From positions 682,001 through 746,000 of the forward strand of contig NZ_CP117982.1 of NCBI RefSeq assembly GCF_030708075.1: a stretch of 64,000 nucleotides of DNA, given 5' to 3'. The notes under the pieces were generated by a model. That model did no database searches. It was given only the letters and a program-made list of their open reading frames with translations, and was not told the origin of the DNA. A program made the translations under genes and the position numbers. This stretch comes from Candidatus Epulonipiscium viviparus (GTDB lineage Bacteria; Bacillota; Clostridia; Lachnospirales; Cellulosilyticaceae). Of this stretch, positions 36,407 to 45,534 are shown piece by piece. The number at the start of each line of letters is the position of its first letter. The first letter of the stretch is position 1.

Positions 36407-36584
36407 TAATTGTACCGATATTACACAAATAAGTCAAAAAAGTCCAAGATTTGCCATAAATATTTCATTGCTATTGCTTGATTTATTGAAGTAATTTTAT
36501 GAAAAAATACCATTGTACAAATTTTAAAGAAATATAATCATTGCCATATAGTGGCATAGAGACTTGATTATCATAAAAAAAGAC

Positions 36585-36612
36585 AAAAAAAGAGGGAGCA
36601 ACTAATCTCCCT
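36585..36612 (-). terminator. Terminator of stalk-protein gene D
   Basis: Minus-strand stem AGGGAG / CTCCCT (8-nt loop) followed by C and seven T. Confidence 0.8.
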
Positions 36613-36626
36613 TGTGAGTTATAGTA

Positions 36627-39600
36627 TTAATTTTGGAATGTTGCTGTACTGGTGGCGTTGTTCCAATCTACAGTTAATCCAAGTGCTTCGGCGATTGGTC
36701 TGATAGGAGCATAGGCACGGTTATCAGAGCCGATAGTCATTGGTTCACCCATAATTACAGGAGTTCCGTTTACCATAAGAATTTTTGATCCATGTTTAAC
36801 AGTTACAAGGGTGGATCCTGGAGCTCCGATTGGCCCGTTTGTAATAGTTACGTTCATAACATTGTTTTCGTCATGACCATATGCGATTTGCTGTTCATCT
36901 ATTCCAAAGAATGTTGCAATATCACGTACACCGATCATTGACCATCCTGCAGGAGTGATATAAGGTCTGGATGTCATAGAAACACGTTGACCATTTACTG
37001 TAGTTGTGCCTGATCTAAAGTCAACAACTGTAACAACTTTAGGAGTTTCTGGTTCTGTTGCTTCGGCGCCAACGGTCAAATAATCTGCAACAGTGATATC
37101 AGATTCATCTACAAACGCATCAAAAATATCGTCTTCGTCTTTGTCATTATCATCATAGAGTTGATCATAAGTACTGTTAGAGAATTCTACAGCGTTACCA
37201 CCGATATATAAGTCGTAACCGCCTCTTGGAGTGCCTGCCCAAATGTCGAAAACGATATTTTCTATCGTAATTGTACCAGGTCCGTCATCAGATTCGTCTG
37301 TAATTTCTAGAACAAGTAAACCGTCTTCAAAGTTGGCATCAACGTCTAGTCCAGAGTTTTTGTCGGTATAAACGTCTGCATCGTCAAAGGTTTTGTTGCT
37401 AGAGCCAAGATCTTCGATAGCTAGGATAATTTCGGTGCCATCTTTGAACATTTCTTCATCAGTTTCTGTGAAGGTAATTTTGCCGGTTGATTGATCTTTG
37501 ACACCTAGATTAATTAGAACAGGAGGTGCACTGACTCTAAATGAAGGTGAGACTGTTCCGATAGCAAAAGATATTTCTTCTTCTTTAAAATTATCACTTT
37601 CGATGACCATTTGCATAGTGCCTGAAACGCCTGCCTGAGCTTCTATCTCCAGTTCGAATTCGAGTTCTGACAGAATATCGTGCCAATCGTCTTCTTTTTG
37701 GTCGTTGCTGCCAGAAAGAAATCCAATTTTTTCTAATTCATCATACATAGCGTCAAGGTCTAATATATATTCACCATCATCTTCGTATAAGATATTATCA
37801 GGATCATTTGCTAGGTCGCCACTATCAAAATGGAATTCAACATTTTCTAAACTGCCACTGACAATGTCAGCATTAATGAAACTGATAAAAAATTCATCTC
37901 TAGAATCAATGGAGCCAGCAATGAGTTCGCCAAGACGTATTTCGATTGTACCAGAATCTTGCCCTGCAACTAAGTCGACGTCGTCTAAAACTTCAAATGT
38001 AACGTCTTCGTCGACAACTTTGGCTATGACAAATTCTTCTTCGGCTTCGTTGGCATCATCGTAATCAAAAAGACCTATATCTCCGCCCTTGTTTTTGTAC
38101 TCGATATCTTCAACCTGTGTAACAGTGAGTTCGATATCGCCAAGATCAAGTTCGTCATGCCTTGACGCTATTTCTACAGGTAAATTATGGAATTCGATAG
38201 CTCCTTCGTAGTTGCGTTGACTGTACGTATCAGTAGTATCAATAACTCGGATTAACATTTCGTTTTCTTCTACTGCCAACACTTCTATTTGAACATAGTC
38301 TTCTTTTCCGCGTAAGCCACCACTTAATTGAATATGATTTTGAAGAGTACCAGGTTCGGAAGTGACTTTGTTGCTCTCATCTATTTCCCACTCGTCCCAG
38401 TATCTGTCGCCTTCGTTTAGAGCAAATTCTAAATTTTTGGCCTGAAGTTGAAGTAAAAATGCTCCGCCACCTGTGGTGCCACCATCTGTATCGTCATCTG
38501 GATCAAGATAAAAATCACCTTCCCAGTCTTTTCCGGTTGCAAAAAATTCGCCAGAAAATACATATTCTTGCTTCTCTTCTAATTCAAATACGCCGAGTTT
38601 GCCGCTACCATCAACAGCTACTTGCCCTTTGCTGTTTAAATTTATGTCTATAAGATCGCCACTAACTTCTGAATTTGAACTAAGTGTAAGTTTATTAGCA
38701 AAAATTTCGTCACCGTCTACTTTGATAGATGGAGATTTACCAGTAACTGTGAATGCCATAGGTACATATACACGAGAATCTAAATTTCTGTTCATATTTT
38801 GATAAATTTCAACAGCAAGAGTTTGGTCATTGTATCTATCTGGAGATATAGTAAACTCTTTTAGATATAGTTGGCCGTTTAGTGGATTGCTAGTAGCAGG
38901 ATCGACGAAAGAAAAAGCGGTGTTGAAGCTGCCAGTATTGATGTTGCCCTCATTAGGCTTAATGATATGGGTAATCTCTTGAGGATTCACGTCTTTGATA
39001 GAAGTAAAATTGGGGCTTAATTGACTGCCGTTTTCTGTCAAATTTATATAAATAGGAACGCCATCGTTGTTTTTAGCTTCGGCGAAGAAATACGCTTCGT
39101 CAATAGATGTTGTCTTGTTTTCTGCATAGGTAGCGTTTGTTGCAGCATTATTGAGATAACGTTTTTTGGAAGCATAAGATGTAGATACATAAGAAGTATA
39201 GTTTCCATCTTCGTCAATAGCAAAAAGTCTGTTAGGTAACCCTCCCATTTCGGCAACATAGGAGCCATCGTTATCTGCTGAAATATCTTCTACTGCAAAT
39301 ACGGCGTTGGATGGAATTTGGATTGTGTCATCTTCTACTAAGGTATAGTCTTCCAAATCGACTTCCTCGTTGAAGGCATCGTTTCCTTTTGTTTCGGTAT
39401 AATACGTAGAGGCGAATTCGATATCTGTACCTATTATCTCAAAAAATAATGGACTACGTGCACCATACAAGATATCGTTATTATTATTGTAGATAATTAA
39501 ATTTGAAGCTTCGTTTTTTACTTGATAATCTTCTAATTTAATATACCAGTATTTATTATAGTTATCTTTGACTTGTGTGGTCATAGATTCTTTATTAACT

Positions 39601-39689
39601 GCTAAATTGATGGCACTGGTTGTAACTGGTATGGTTGTGGCTATAGTAGTTGCTGCTAAAACCATTGCTAATTTTTGCTTTAATTTCAT
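36627..39689 (-). CDS. Large secreted protein with C-terminal stalk domain, paralogue D
   Basis: A 1020-residue paralogue, first in the transcribed direction. The start at 39689 is set by AAGGAGG and the signal peptide (MKLKQKLAMVL..., cut about residue 26); 34 further upstream codons lack a site. Shared features are the KESM segment, NNNNDI, the DLIDINLNSKG region, SRHDELDLGD, WAGTPRGGYDL (about 835), an acidic linker (DDNDKDEDD) and the terminal stalk domain (MIGVRDIATFFGI, SKILMVNGTPVIM). Like its paralogues it has no recognised wall-anchoring signal, so how it stays at the surface, if it does, is open. Confidence 0.8.
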   Translation of the reverse strand: MKLKQKLAMVLAATTIATTIPVTTSAINLAVNKESMTTQVKDNYNKYWYIKLEDYQVKNEASNLIIYNNNNDILYGARSPLFFEIIGTDIEFASTYYTETKGNDAFNEEVDLEDYTLVEDDTIQIPSNAVFAVEDISADNDGSYVAEMGGLPNRLFAIDEDGNYTSYVSTSYASKKRYLNNAATNATYAENKTTSIDEAYFFAEAKNNDGVPIYINLTENGSQLSPNFTSIKDVNPQEITHIIKPNEGNINTGSFNTAFSFVDPATSNPLNGQLYLKEFTISPDRYNDQTLAVEIYQNMNRNLDSRVYVPMAFTVTGKSPSIKVDGDEIFANKLTLSSNSEVSGDLIDINLNSKGQVAVDGSGKLGVFELEEKQEYVFSGEFFATGKDWEGDFYLDPDDDTDGGTTGGGAFLLQLQAKNLEFALNEGDRYWDEWEIDESNKVTSEPGTLQNHIQLSGGLRGKEDYVQIEVLAVEENEMLIRVIDTTDTYSQRNYEGAIEFHNLPVEIASRHDELDLGDIELTVTQVEDIEYKNKGGDIGLFDYDDANEAEEEFVIAKVVDEDVTFEVLDDVDLVAGQDSGTIEIRLGELIAGSIDSRDEFFISFINADIVSGSLENVEFHFDSGDLANDPDNILYEDDGEYILDLDAMYDELEKIGFLSGSNDQKEDDWHDILSELEFELEIEAQAGVSGTMQMVIESDNFKEEEISFAIGTVSPSFRVSAPPVLINLGVKDQSTGKITFTETDEEMFKDGTEIILAIEDLGSSNKTFDDADVYTDKNSGLDVDANFEDGLLVLEITDESDDGPGTITIENIVFDIWAGTPRGGYDLYIGGNAVEFSNSTYDQLYDDNDKDEDDIFDAFVDESDITVADYLTVGAEATEPETPKVVTVVDFRSGTTTVNGQRVSMTSRPYITPAGWSMIGVRDIATFFGIDEQQIAYGHDENNVMNVTITNGPIGAPGSTLVTVKHGSKILMVNGTPVIMGEPMTIGSDNRAYAPIRPIAEALGLTVDWNNATSTATFQN

Positions 39690-39730
39690 GTAGAAATCCT
39701 CCTTGTGGTTTGCGATAATTCCAAAATGTA

Positions 39731-39820
39731 AAGCCAAAAGCTGTTTATTTTTTCGGTAGGCACAAGCTGTCAATGCGTTTATGTATTGCAATCACTTTTA
39801 GCTTTGTTTGGCTTTTATAT
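39731..39820 (-). promoter_or_regulatory. Conserved leader hairpin of stalk gene D
   Basis: Minus strand: TATAAAAGCCAAAC, then AAGCTAAAAG (39795-39804), a 54-nt loop and CTTTTGGCTT (39731-39740). The C-to-T change in the left arm keeps pairing through a U.G pair, a small sign that the stem matters. Confidence 0.6.
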
Positions 39821-39865
39821 TTATATGTAGTAGGCAGAAAAAAAATTATACCTAACTATACATGG

Positions 39866-39926
39866 AAGTATATTCTAATTATGATTAAAAGTCAACAAAC
39901 AGGAATATTTTGTAATTTGCATGTAA
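39866..39926 (-). promoter_or_regulatory. Promoter and two-component-type operator of stalk gene D
   Basis: Minus-strand TTGACT (39889-39894), 17 bp, TATACT (39866-39871). Upstream, 16 bp from the -35, lies a perfect TGTAAT-N5-TGTAAT on the plus strand (39910-39926), the best copy of the operator. Leader about 170 nt. The remaining gap to thyA (39927-40122) shows no clear element besides the thyA ribosome-binding site. Confidence 0.85.
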
Positions 39927-40122
39927 TATATACAAACTATATTATTGCTCGTAAAACCTTGACAATAATAAATTAATCTAATTTTAATAGTTTTGAAAAA
40001 AGATTTATGTTAAATTTGATGGTTATTGCAAGTAAGTAAAAAAAAATTTTATGAGTACAGTTATAATTGCATATTGATAGTGGGAATACTTATATATATA
40101 ACTAATGAGGTGAGGTGTATTT

Positions 40123-40902
40123 TTGAAGCAATATAAAGATTTGGTTCAGTATATTATGGATAACGGAGTTTATAAGGAAGATAGAACAGGTGTAGGGACG
40201 ATCAGTACATTTGGATATCAGATGCGCTTTAATTTAGCAGAGGGATTTCCGTTGGTGACTTTAAAGCGGACTTACTTTAAGGGGATTGCACATGAATTGC
40301 TATGGTTTTTGAGTGGAGATACAAATATAAAATATCTTGTGGATAAAAATGTTCATATTTGGGATGAATGGGCGGATGAAAACGGAGATTTGGGCCCAGT
40401 TTATGGAGCGCAATGGAGAAGCTTTTCGGGAGTTGATCAGATTGCACATGTAATAGAAGAAATTAAGTCTAATCCTGATTCTAGAAGGTTGATTGTAACT
40501 GCTTGGAATGTCCCAGAGATAGAAAAGATGGCGCTTCCGCCATGCCATATGTTTTTTCAATTTTATGTTGCAGAAGGAAAACTGTCGTGCCAGATGTACC
40601 AGCGTTCGGCAGATACGTTTTTGGGGGTGCCATTTAACATTGCGTCTTATTCTTTATTAGTGCACATGATAGCAGCTGTAACCGATTTAGAGGTGGGAGA
40701 TTTTGTCCATACTATAGGGGATGCTCACATTTATACAAACCATTTGCAGCAAGTAAAGTTGATGCTAAAGCGAGAGCCTAAATCACTGCCCAAAATTCGA
40801 ATATTGCGCAAAGTGGATTCAATTTTTGACTTTAGATATGAAGATTTTGAGTTGCTAGATTACAATCCGCATAAAGCGATCAAAGCTGAGGTGGCAGTGT
40901 GA
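40123..40902 (+). CDS. thyA: Thymidylate synthase
   Basis: Methylates dUMP to dTMP with methylenetetrahydrofolate, which becomes dihydrofolate. The 259-residue length is normal. The catalytic Cys141 lies in [11 protein letters not shown], followed by the [17 protein letters not shown] block that binds dUMP and folate. The start is TTG 40123, with GAGGTGAGGTG upstream; no ATG is better placed. It overlaps dihydrofolate reductase by 4 bp, the enzyme that recycles its product. Confidence 0.96.
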   Translation: MKQYKDLVQYIMDNGVYKEDRTGVGTISTFGYQMRFNLAEGFPLVTLKRTYFKGIAHELLWFLSGDTNIKYLVDKNVHIWDEWADENGDLGPVYGAQWRSFSGVDQIAHVIEEIKSNPDSRRLIVTAWNVPEIEKMALPPCHMFFQFYVAEGKLSCQMYQRSADTFLGVPFNIASYSLLVHMIAAVTDLEVGDFVHTIGDAHIYTNHLQQVKLMLKREPKSLPKIRILRKVDSIFDFRYEDFELLDYNPHKAIKAEVAV

Positions 40903-41393
40903 TAAAGATGATAGTTGCTGTATCGAAAAATGGACAAATAGGAATAGCAAATGAGCTGCCTTGGAATATAAAAGAAGATATGAACTACTTCAGAAAGATG
41001 ACTACCGCCAAGACTGTGATAATGGGACGTAAAACCTTTAACAGTATAGGGCGCCCGCTGCCAAATCGCCGAAATATAGTGTTGACTACAAATACGGATT
41101 TGAAAATAGCAGGTGTCGAGGTGGTGACAAACTTTGCGGAAGCCCTGATCATTGCAAGAGAAGAAGATGCGTTTGTAATAGGTGGAGGTCAAATTTATGA
41201 GCTATTTATGCCATATGCAGAGGAGCTGTATATAACAGAAGTGGATGTCAACATTGATGGAGATGCTGCATTTCCGGAGTATCGCAACAAATTTGTGTGT
41301 GTAGAAACAATAGAAAAATCTGCCAATGACAGTAAATATAATTATAGGTTTACAAAATGGATTGCAGCTGATGAAGTGCCGGAGGGCCTATAG
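40899..41393 (+). CDS. folA: Dihydrofolate reductase
   Basis: Reduces dihydrofolate produced by ThyA to tetrahydrofolate with NADPH. At 164 residues it has family length. Motifs are [19 protein letters not shown] (substrate-site region), [16 protein letters not shown] (NADPH site) and [15 protein letters not shown]. The start is GTG 40899, overlapping the thyA stop; ATG 40908 is an alternative. Its end overlaps the end of the convergent ispG by 6 bp. Confidence 0.95.
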   Translation: MIKMIVAVSKNGQIGIANELPWNIKEDMNYFRKMTTAKTVIMGRKTFNSIGRPLPNRRNIVLTTNTDLKIAGVEVVTNFAEALIIAREEDAFVIGGGQIYELFMPYAEELYITEVDVNIDGDAAFPEYRNKFVCVETIEKSANDSKYNYRFTKWIAADEVPEGL

Positions 41394-42425
41394 TAAACTT
41401 TGGAACTCTTTGCAAAAAGTAGTGAATAGCTCGTCTTCGGGTACTTTGCGGATGATTTGACCCTTTTTAAAAATAATTCCAGAGCCGTTTCCTCCCGCAA
41501 TGCCGATGTCTGCCTCGCGCGCTTCACCAGGTCCGTTGACAATACAACCCATTACGGCTACTTTTAGATCTGCAGAAAAATTTTGCGTGTATGCTTCTAC
41601 TTTATGAACAAGTTTGATTAGATCAAATTGTGTACGGCCGCAAGTGGGGCAAGAGATGATTTCGACCCCAAACTTACGGAGGTTTAGAGATTGGAGTATG
41701 GCCTTTGCGCACTTTATTTCTTGTATGGGGTCGTCGGAAAGTGAGACTCTGATGGTATTGCCGATGCCACGTGAGAGCAGGGCGCCGATGCCTATAGCAG
41801 ATTTGACGGTGCCGTTGTAGAGTGTGCCGGCTTCTGTGATTCCTAGGTGTAGAGGATAGTTGTATTGTTTGGAGAATAGCTCGTATGCTGCTATACTTAG
41901 GGGAACATTGGAAGCTTTGAGAGAAACGCAGATGTCGGTAAAGTCGAGAGATTCGAGTAAATCAATATGATTTTTGGCACTGAGAACCATGGCCGTTGGT
42001 GAAACGCCGTATTGCTTAAGTAGATTTTTTTCGATAGAGCCAGAGTTGATGCCAATTCTGATGGGTATAGAATAATTTTGAGCCTTCTTGACGACCGCGG
42101 TAACGTTTTGAGGATTACTAATATTTCCTGGATTGAGTCTCAGCTTGTGTACCCCGTTTTCTATTGCAGATAGCGCAAGGCGGTAATCAAAATGAATATC
42201 GGCAACAACGGGGATCTCAACTGCTGGGATGATTTGCGATAGCGCATTGGCTGCAGCTTGATCGGGTACTGCAACACGAATTATTTCGCACCCAGCGGCT
42301 GTAAGTTCCTGGATTTGGTCGATTGTTGCGGGGATGTCGTGTGTTTTGGTGTTACACATCGATTGAATACTGATAGGATGGTTGCCTCCGATATAAACGT
42401 CTTTTACTTTGATAGTTTTGGTCAT
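41388..42425 (-). CDS. ispG: 4-hydroxy-3-methylbut-2-en-1-yl diphosphate synthase
   Basis: Iron-sulfur enzyme of the MEP isoprenoid pathway, converting methylerythritol cyclodiphosphate to HMBPP. The 345 residues cover the TIM-barrel part (IGGNHPISIQSMCNT at the start, VADIHFDYRLA, KLRLNPGNI) and the C-terminal cluster domain with CPTCGRTQFD and MGCIVNGPGEA cysteines. AAGGAGATC precedes the ATG. It is the last gene of the pyrH-to-ispG cluster, which also holds dxr of the same pathway. Confidence 0.95.
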   Translation of the reverse strand: MTKTIKVKDVYIGGNHPISIQSMCNTKTHDIPATIDQIQELTAAGCEIIRVAVPDQAAANALSQIIPAVEIPVVADIHFDYRLALSAIENGVHKLRLNPGNISNPQNVTAVVKKAQNYSIPIRIGINSGSIEKNLLKQYGVSPTAMVLSAKNHIDLLESLDFTDICVSLKASNVPLSIAAYELFSKQYNYPLHLGITEAGTLYNGTVKSAIGIGALLSRGIGNTIRVSLSDDPIQEIKCAKAILQSLNLRKFGVEIISCPTCGRTQFDLIKLVHKVEAYTQNFSADLKVAVMGCIVNGPGEAREADIGIAGGNGSGIIFKKGQIIRKVPEDELFTTFCKEFQSLL

Positions 42426-42512
42426 AAAATTGATCTCCTTATTGAGTAAATTTAAAAAAATCTTTGCAACGGCAGTATGTTCTGCTATTACAAAGACCTG
42501 TGAAATTGTGGC

Positions 42513-43541
42513 TTATGCGATTAATCTGATAATATCGTTATATAATACTACAACCATTAAGATCATCAGTAGTATAAAGCCAGCAAAGTGGAACATTGCT
42601 TCCTTCTCTTGATTGAGAGGTTTGCCACGAACTATTTCGATGAGTGTAAAAAAGATTCGTCCGCCATCGAGAGCCGGAAACGGCAAAAGGTTGAGGACAG
42701 CTAGGTTGGCTGAAAGGATTGCTGCAATTCTAGCCATATTCATAATAGCGTACATAACGCTTTCTTGGATCGAGGCATCCCAAACTTGGGTTGTAAGTTG
42801 AGCAACTCCAACGATACCTGCCATTTCTTTTACCGAAAGAGATCCTGAGATAAGCATCCAAAATCCTTGGAGTACTTCAACTAGCATCCAGCCGGTCTCT
42901 AAAAAACTTTGCCAGATAGTTTCAAAAAAGCCATAGCGCGCGCTTTTGGAATAAAAACCAAAAATTCTATTGCCATTCGCATCTATTTGTGGAGTAACAA
43001 TGACATTTCTGATGGTACCAGAAGGATCTTGGATTGTCATATTGTAACTAGCGTTGCCGTTTGAGGAAATTTCCATAATTTCAGTTTGAGTTGTAACGGG
43101 GACGCCGTCGATGGCAATGATGGTATCGTCTGCCTGAACTCCTGCTAATGCGATAGGAGAGTCTGGAATAACGTTGGCTATAACATTTGAATTATATCCA
43201 TTATATCCCAAAACCACCAACATAAGGACCCAGGTCAAAATGACGTTCATAAAAGCGCCTGCAACGAAAATTAACATTCTTTGTAAAGGTGATTTACTCA
43301 TTAGCGACATGGGATTATTGGATTGTTCGTTCTCCCCTTCCATGGCACAATAGCCGCCGATCGGCAATAATCGAATTGTGTACAGCGTTTCTTCTTTTTT
43401 GGTACTCCAAAGTTTGGGCCCCATTCCAATTGCAAACTCATTTACCGCAACACCACATTTTTTAGCAGCAATGAAGTGCCCCCATTCATGTACTACTACA
43501 ATCGTTGCGAAAATTATAACGAAAATTATAACATAAACCAA
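42513..43541 (-). CDS. rseP: RIP metalloprotease (site-2 protease) RseP family
   Basis: Membrane zinc protease that cuts anti-sigma factors or signal remnants within the membrane. The 342-residue protein has the HEWGH zinc motif (residues 18-22) in the first helix, a PDZ domain (about 110-190, with VIPDSPIALAGVQADD) and the second catalytic region with LPFPALDGGR. The start is TTG 43541, immediately after the dxr stop; the site is GAAGGGGTGAG inside the end of dxr. The position between dxr and ispG is the classical one. Confidence 0.92.
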   Translation of the reverse strand: MVYVIIFVIIFATIVVVHEWGHFIAAKKCGVAVNEFAIGMGPKLWSTKKEETLYTIRLLPIGGYCAMEGENEQSNNPMSLMSKSPLQRMLIFVAGAFMNVILTWVLMLVVLGYNGYNSNVIANVIPDSPIALAGVQADDTIIAIDGVPVTTQTEIMEISSNGNASYNMTIQDPSGTIRNVIVTPQIDANGNRIFGFYSKSARYGFFETIWQSFLETGWMLVEVLQGFWMLISGSLSVKEMAGIVGVAQLTTQVWDASIQESVMYAIMNMARIAAILSANLAVLNLLPFPALDGGRIFFTLIEIVRGKPLNQEKEAMFHFAGFILLMILMVVVLYNDIIRLIA

Positions 43542-44693
43542 CTATCTCACCCCTTCATAACATTGAGCTCTTGCCCATTTATCTATATCCAATATCTCGT
43601 CTAATGTTGGACTATTAATAATTATGTGCTTATCCAATGTTTTATGAATAAGCTTTGGAATATCTAAAAATCTAATTTTGTTTTGTAAAAATAACTCAAC
43701 TGCAATTTCATTGGCTCCGTTTAATACGAGTGGAGCAGTGCCGCCGGCTTTTAGCGCTTCGAATGCTAGGTCTAAGCAAGGAAATAGCGCTGTGTTTGGA
43801 CTGCTAAAATGCAAAGTAAATGCTTGCTTGAAATCTAAAGATTGAACCAAGTTGGTATCGACGCGATTAGGGTAATTTATGGCATAACTAATGGGATGCC
43901 TCATATCTGGAACACCCAATTGCGCTATTATCGACTTGTCCACAAATTCTACCATAGAATGGATGATGCTTTCTTTGTGAACAACAACATCTATATTTTC
44001 GGGGCTGATATCAAATAAAAATCTTGCCTCTATAACTTCGAGACCCTTGTTCATTAGAGTGGCGCTGTCGATAGTAATTTTTTTGCCCATGGTCCAGTTT
44101 GGGTGCTTCAAGGCTTGCTCTACTGTAACATTTGCTAGATCGGGGGCAGCGTAATCGCGAAATGGCCCACCAGAAGCCGTTAAAATTAGCTTACTAACTT
44201 CTGATTTTGTGCCTGCTTGTAAACATTCAAATATCGCGCAGTGTTCACTGTCTACAGGAATAATTTGTACTCCTTTTATTTTTGCACGCTCCATTACCAG
44301 CTCTCCGGCGCATACGAGCGTTTCTTTGTTGGCAAGAGCGATATCGATGCCGGCTTCTATTGCAGCGAGAGTGGGCACAAGACCTGCTATACCCACTACT
44401 GCTGTTATCAAAAGATCTTCTCCAGATTTGGCGATAGATGTTAGACCAAAGATGCCGCTGACCACTTGCGTTGTAGAATGTTTTGCTTTTAGGCGCTCTC
44501 GGAGCTTTGCCGCTTGTTGAGTATCTATAACGCAAACGATCTCGGGAGAAAACTCATCAATTTGTTGTTCTAATAGATCGATTTCTTTGTTACAAGAGAG
44601 ACCTGTAATGGTTACGTTTTCCATATTTCGAATTACATCGAGAGATTGCGTTCCGATAGATCCTGTTGAACCTAATATAGCAATTTTTTTCAT
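43542..44693 (-). CDS. dxr: 1-deoxy-D-xylulose 5-phosphate reductoisomerase
   Basis: Makes 2-C-methylerythritol 4-phosphate, the first committed step of the MEP pathway. Length 383 is typical. The NADPH-binding GSTGSIGTQSLDV lies at residues 8-20; ANKETLVCAGE, the metal-binding VDSEH, TASGGPFRD and the WTMGKKITIDSATLMNKGLEVIEA-type core are all present. The end is directly followed by rseP without a gap. Confidence 0.95.
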   Translation of the reverse strand: MKKIAILGSTGSIGTQSLDVIRNMENVTITGLSCNKEIDLLEQQIDEFSPEIVCVIDTQQAAKLRERLKAKHSTTQVVSGIFGLTSIAKSGEDLLITAVVGIAGLVPTLAAIEAGIDIALANKETLVCAGELVMERAKIKGVQIIPVDSEHCAIFECLQAGTKSEVSKLILTASGGPFRDYAAPDLANVTVEQALKHPNWTMGKKITIDSATLMNKGLEVIEARFLFDISPENIDVVVHKESIIHSMVEFVDKSIIAQLGVPDMRHPISYAINYPNRVDTNLVQSLDFKQAFTLHFSSPNTALFPCLDLAFEALKAGGTAPLVLNGANEIAVELFLQNKIRFLDIPKLIHKTLDKHIIINSPTLDEILDIDKWARAQCYEGVR

Positions 44694-44711
44694 TATCTGT
44701 CTCCTTATATT

Positions 44712-45518
44712 TTATGGAGTATTAAATAAATAGCTAATTACAAATATAAAAGGTGTAGTTAGAAGGACGCTATCAAATCGATCTAACACCCCGCCATGGC
44801 CCGGAAAAATTTTTCCAAAGTCTTTGGCTCCGACGTTTCGCTTGATGCTAGATGCCGCCAAGTCTCCGATTTGTGATAGAACCGCCGCAAAGCAGGCCAC
44901 TAACACAATTATAAAAATTTGAACAACTGTAAATGAAACATAGCCTAGCTTAATCATGACTAAGCAGTAGATAAGTGCAAAAATACTGGCTCCAACAACT
45001 CCGCCAATGGATCCTTCTACTGTTTTTTTGGGGCTAAGCTCGGGAGCAAGCTTAACTTTGCCAAATGCTCTTCCAACGAAATACGCACAAGTATCGCTCC
45101 CCCAAGTACAAACAAATAATAAAATAACCCAAAATAATCCGTTGTCAAAATTTCTAATGCTGACAATTAATCCAAACAATAGACCGATGTAGATAACTCC
45201 AAAAATTGTAGCCGCAATGTCGGTAATTGTATATTTGGGATAAGTAAGTACACCACATATTAATGGTAGCAATAAGACAAGGGATATATACATGGAGTAA
45301 TATTCCATGCAAAAAGGTAAAAAGGCAAAGAATCCTACAACCAAAAGGAACCCTAATACTTTTATTGGCTTATACACAAGAGAAATAGCCCTAAAATATT
45401 CCATTATAGCAATCGCACCAAGCACAACTCCACTTATCTGCATAACCAAACTTCCACTTATCACAATCCATAAAACTAAAGGAACTCCTATCAATCCAGT
45501 TAATGTTCGAACAAGCAT
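44712..45518 (-). CDS. cdsA: Phosphatidate cytidylyltransferase
   Basis: Converts phosphatidic acid and CTP to CDP-diacylglycerol for phospholipid synthesis. The start at 45518 (GAAGGGATATT upstream, 16 bp after the uppS stop) gives 268 residues, normal for CdsA; the upstream extension overlaps uppS and is rejected. About eight membrane helices are followed by the C-terminal signature SQIGDLAASSIKR ... KDFGKIFPGHGGVLDRFDS. Confidence 0.94.
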   Translation of the reverse strand: MLVRTLTGLIGVPLVLWIVISGSLVMQISGVVLGAIAIMEYFRAISLVYKPIKVLGFLLVVGFFAFLPFCMEYYSMYISLVLLLPLICGVLTYPKYTITDIAATIFGVIYIGLLFGLIVSIRNFDNGLFWVILLFVCTWGSDTCAYFVGRAFGKVKLAPELSPKKTVEGSIGGVVGASIFALIYCLVMIKLGYVSFTVVQIFIIVLVACFAAVLSQIGDLAASSIKRNVGAKDFGKIFPGHGGVLDRFDSVLLTTPFIFVISYLFNTP

Positions 45519-45534
45519 ATAATATCCCTTCTCT

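Noticed and set aside
26064-39689. Calling the four stalk proteins copper amine oxidases
   Set aside because: Only the small N-terminal-type stalk domain of that family is present, at the C-terminus; no catalytic domain is seen.
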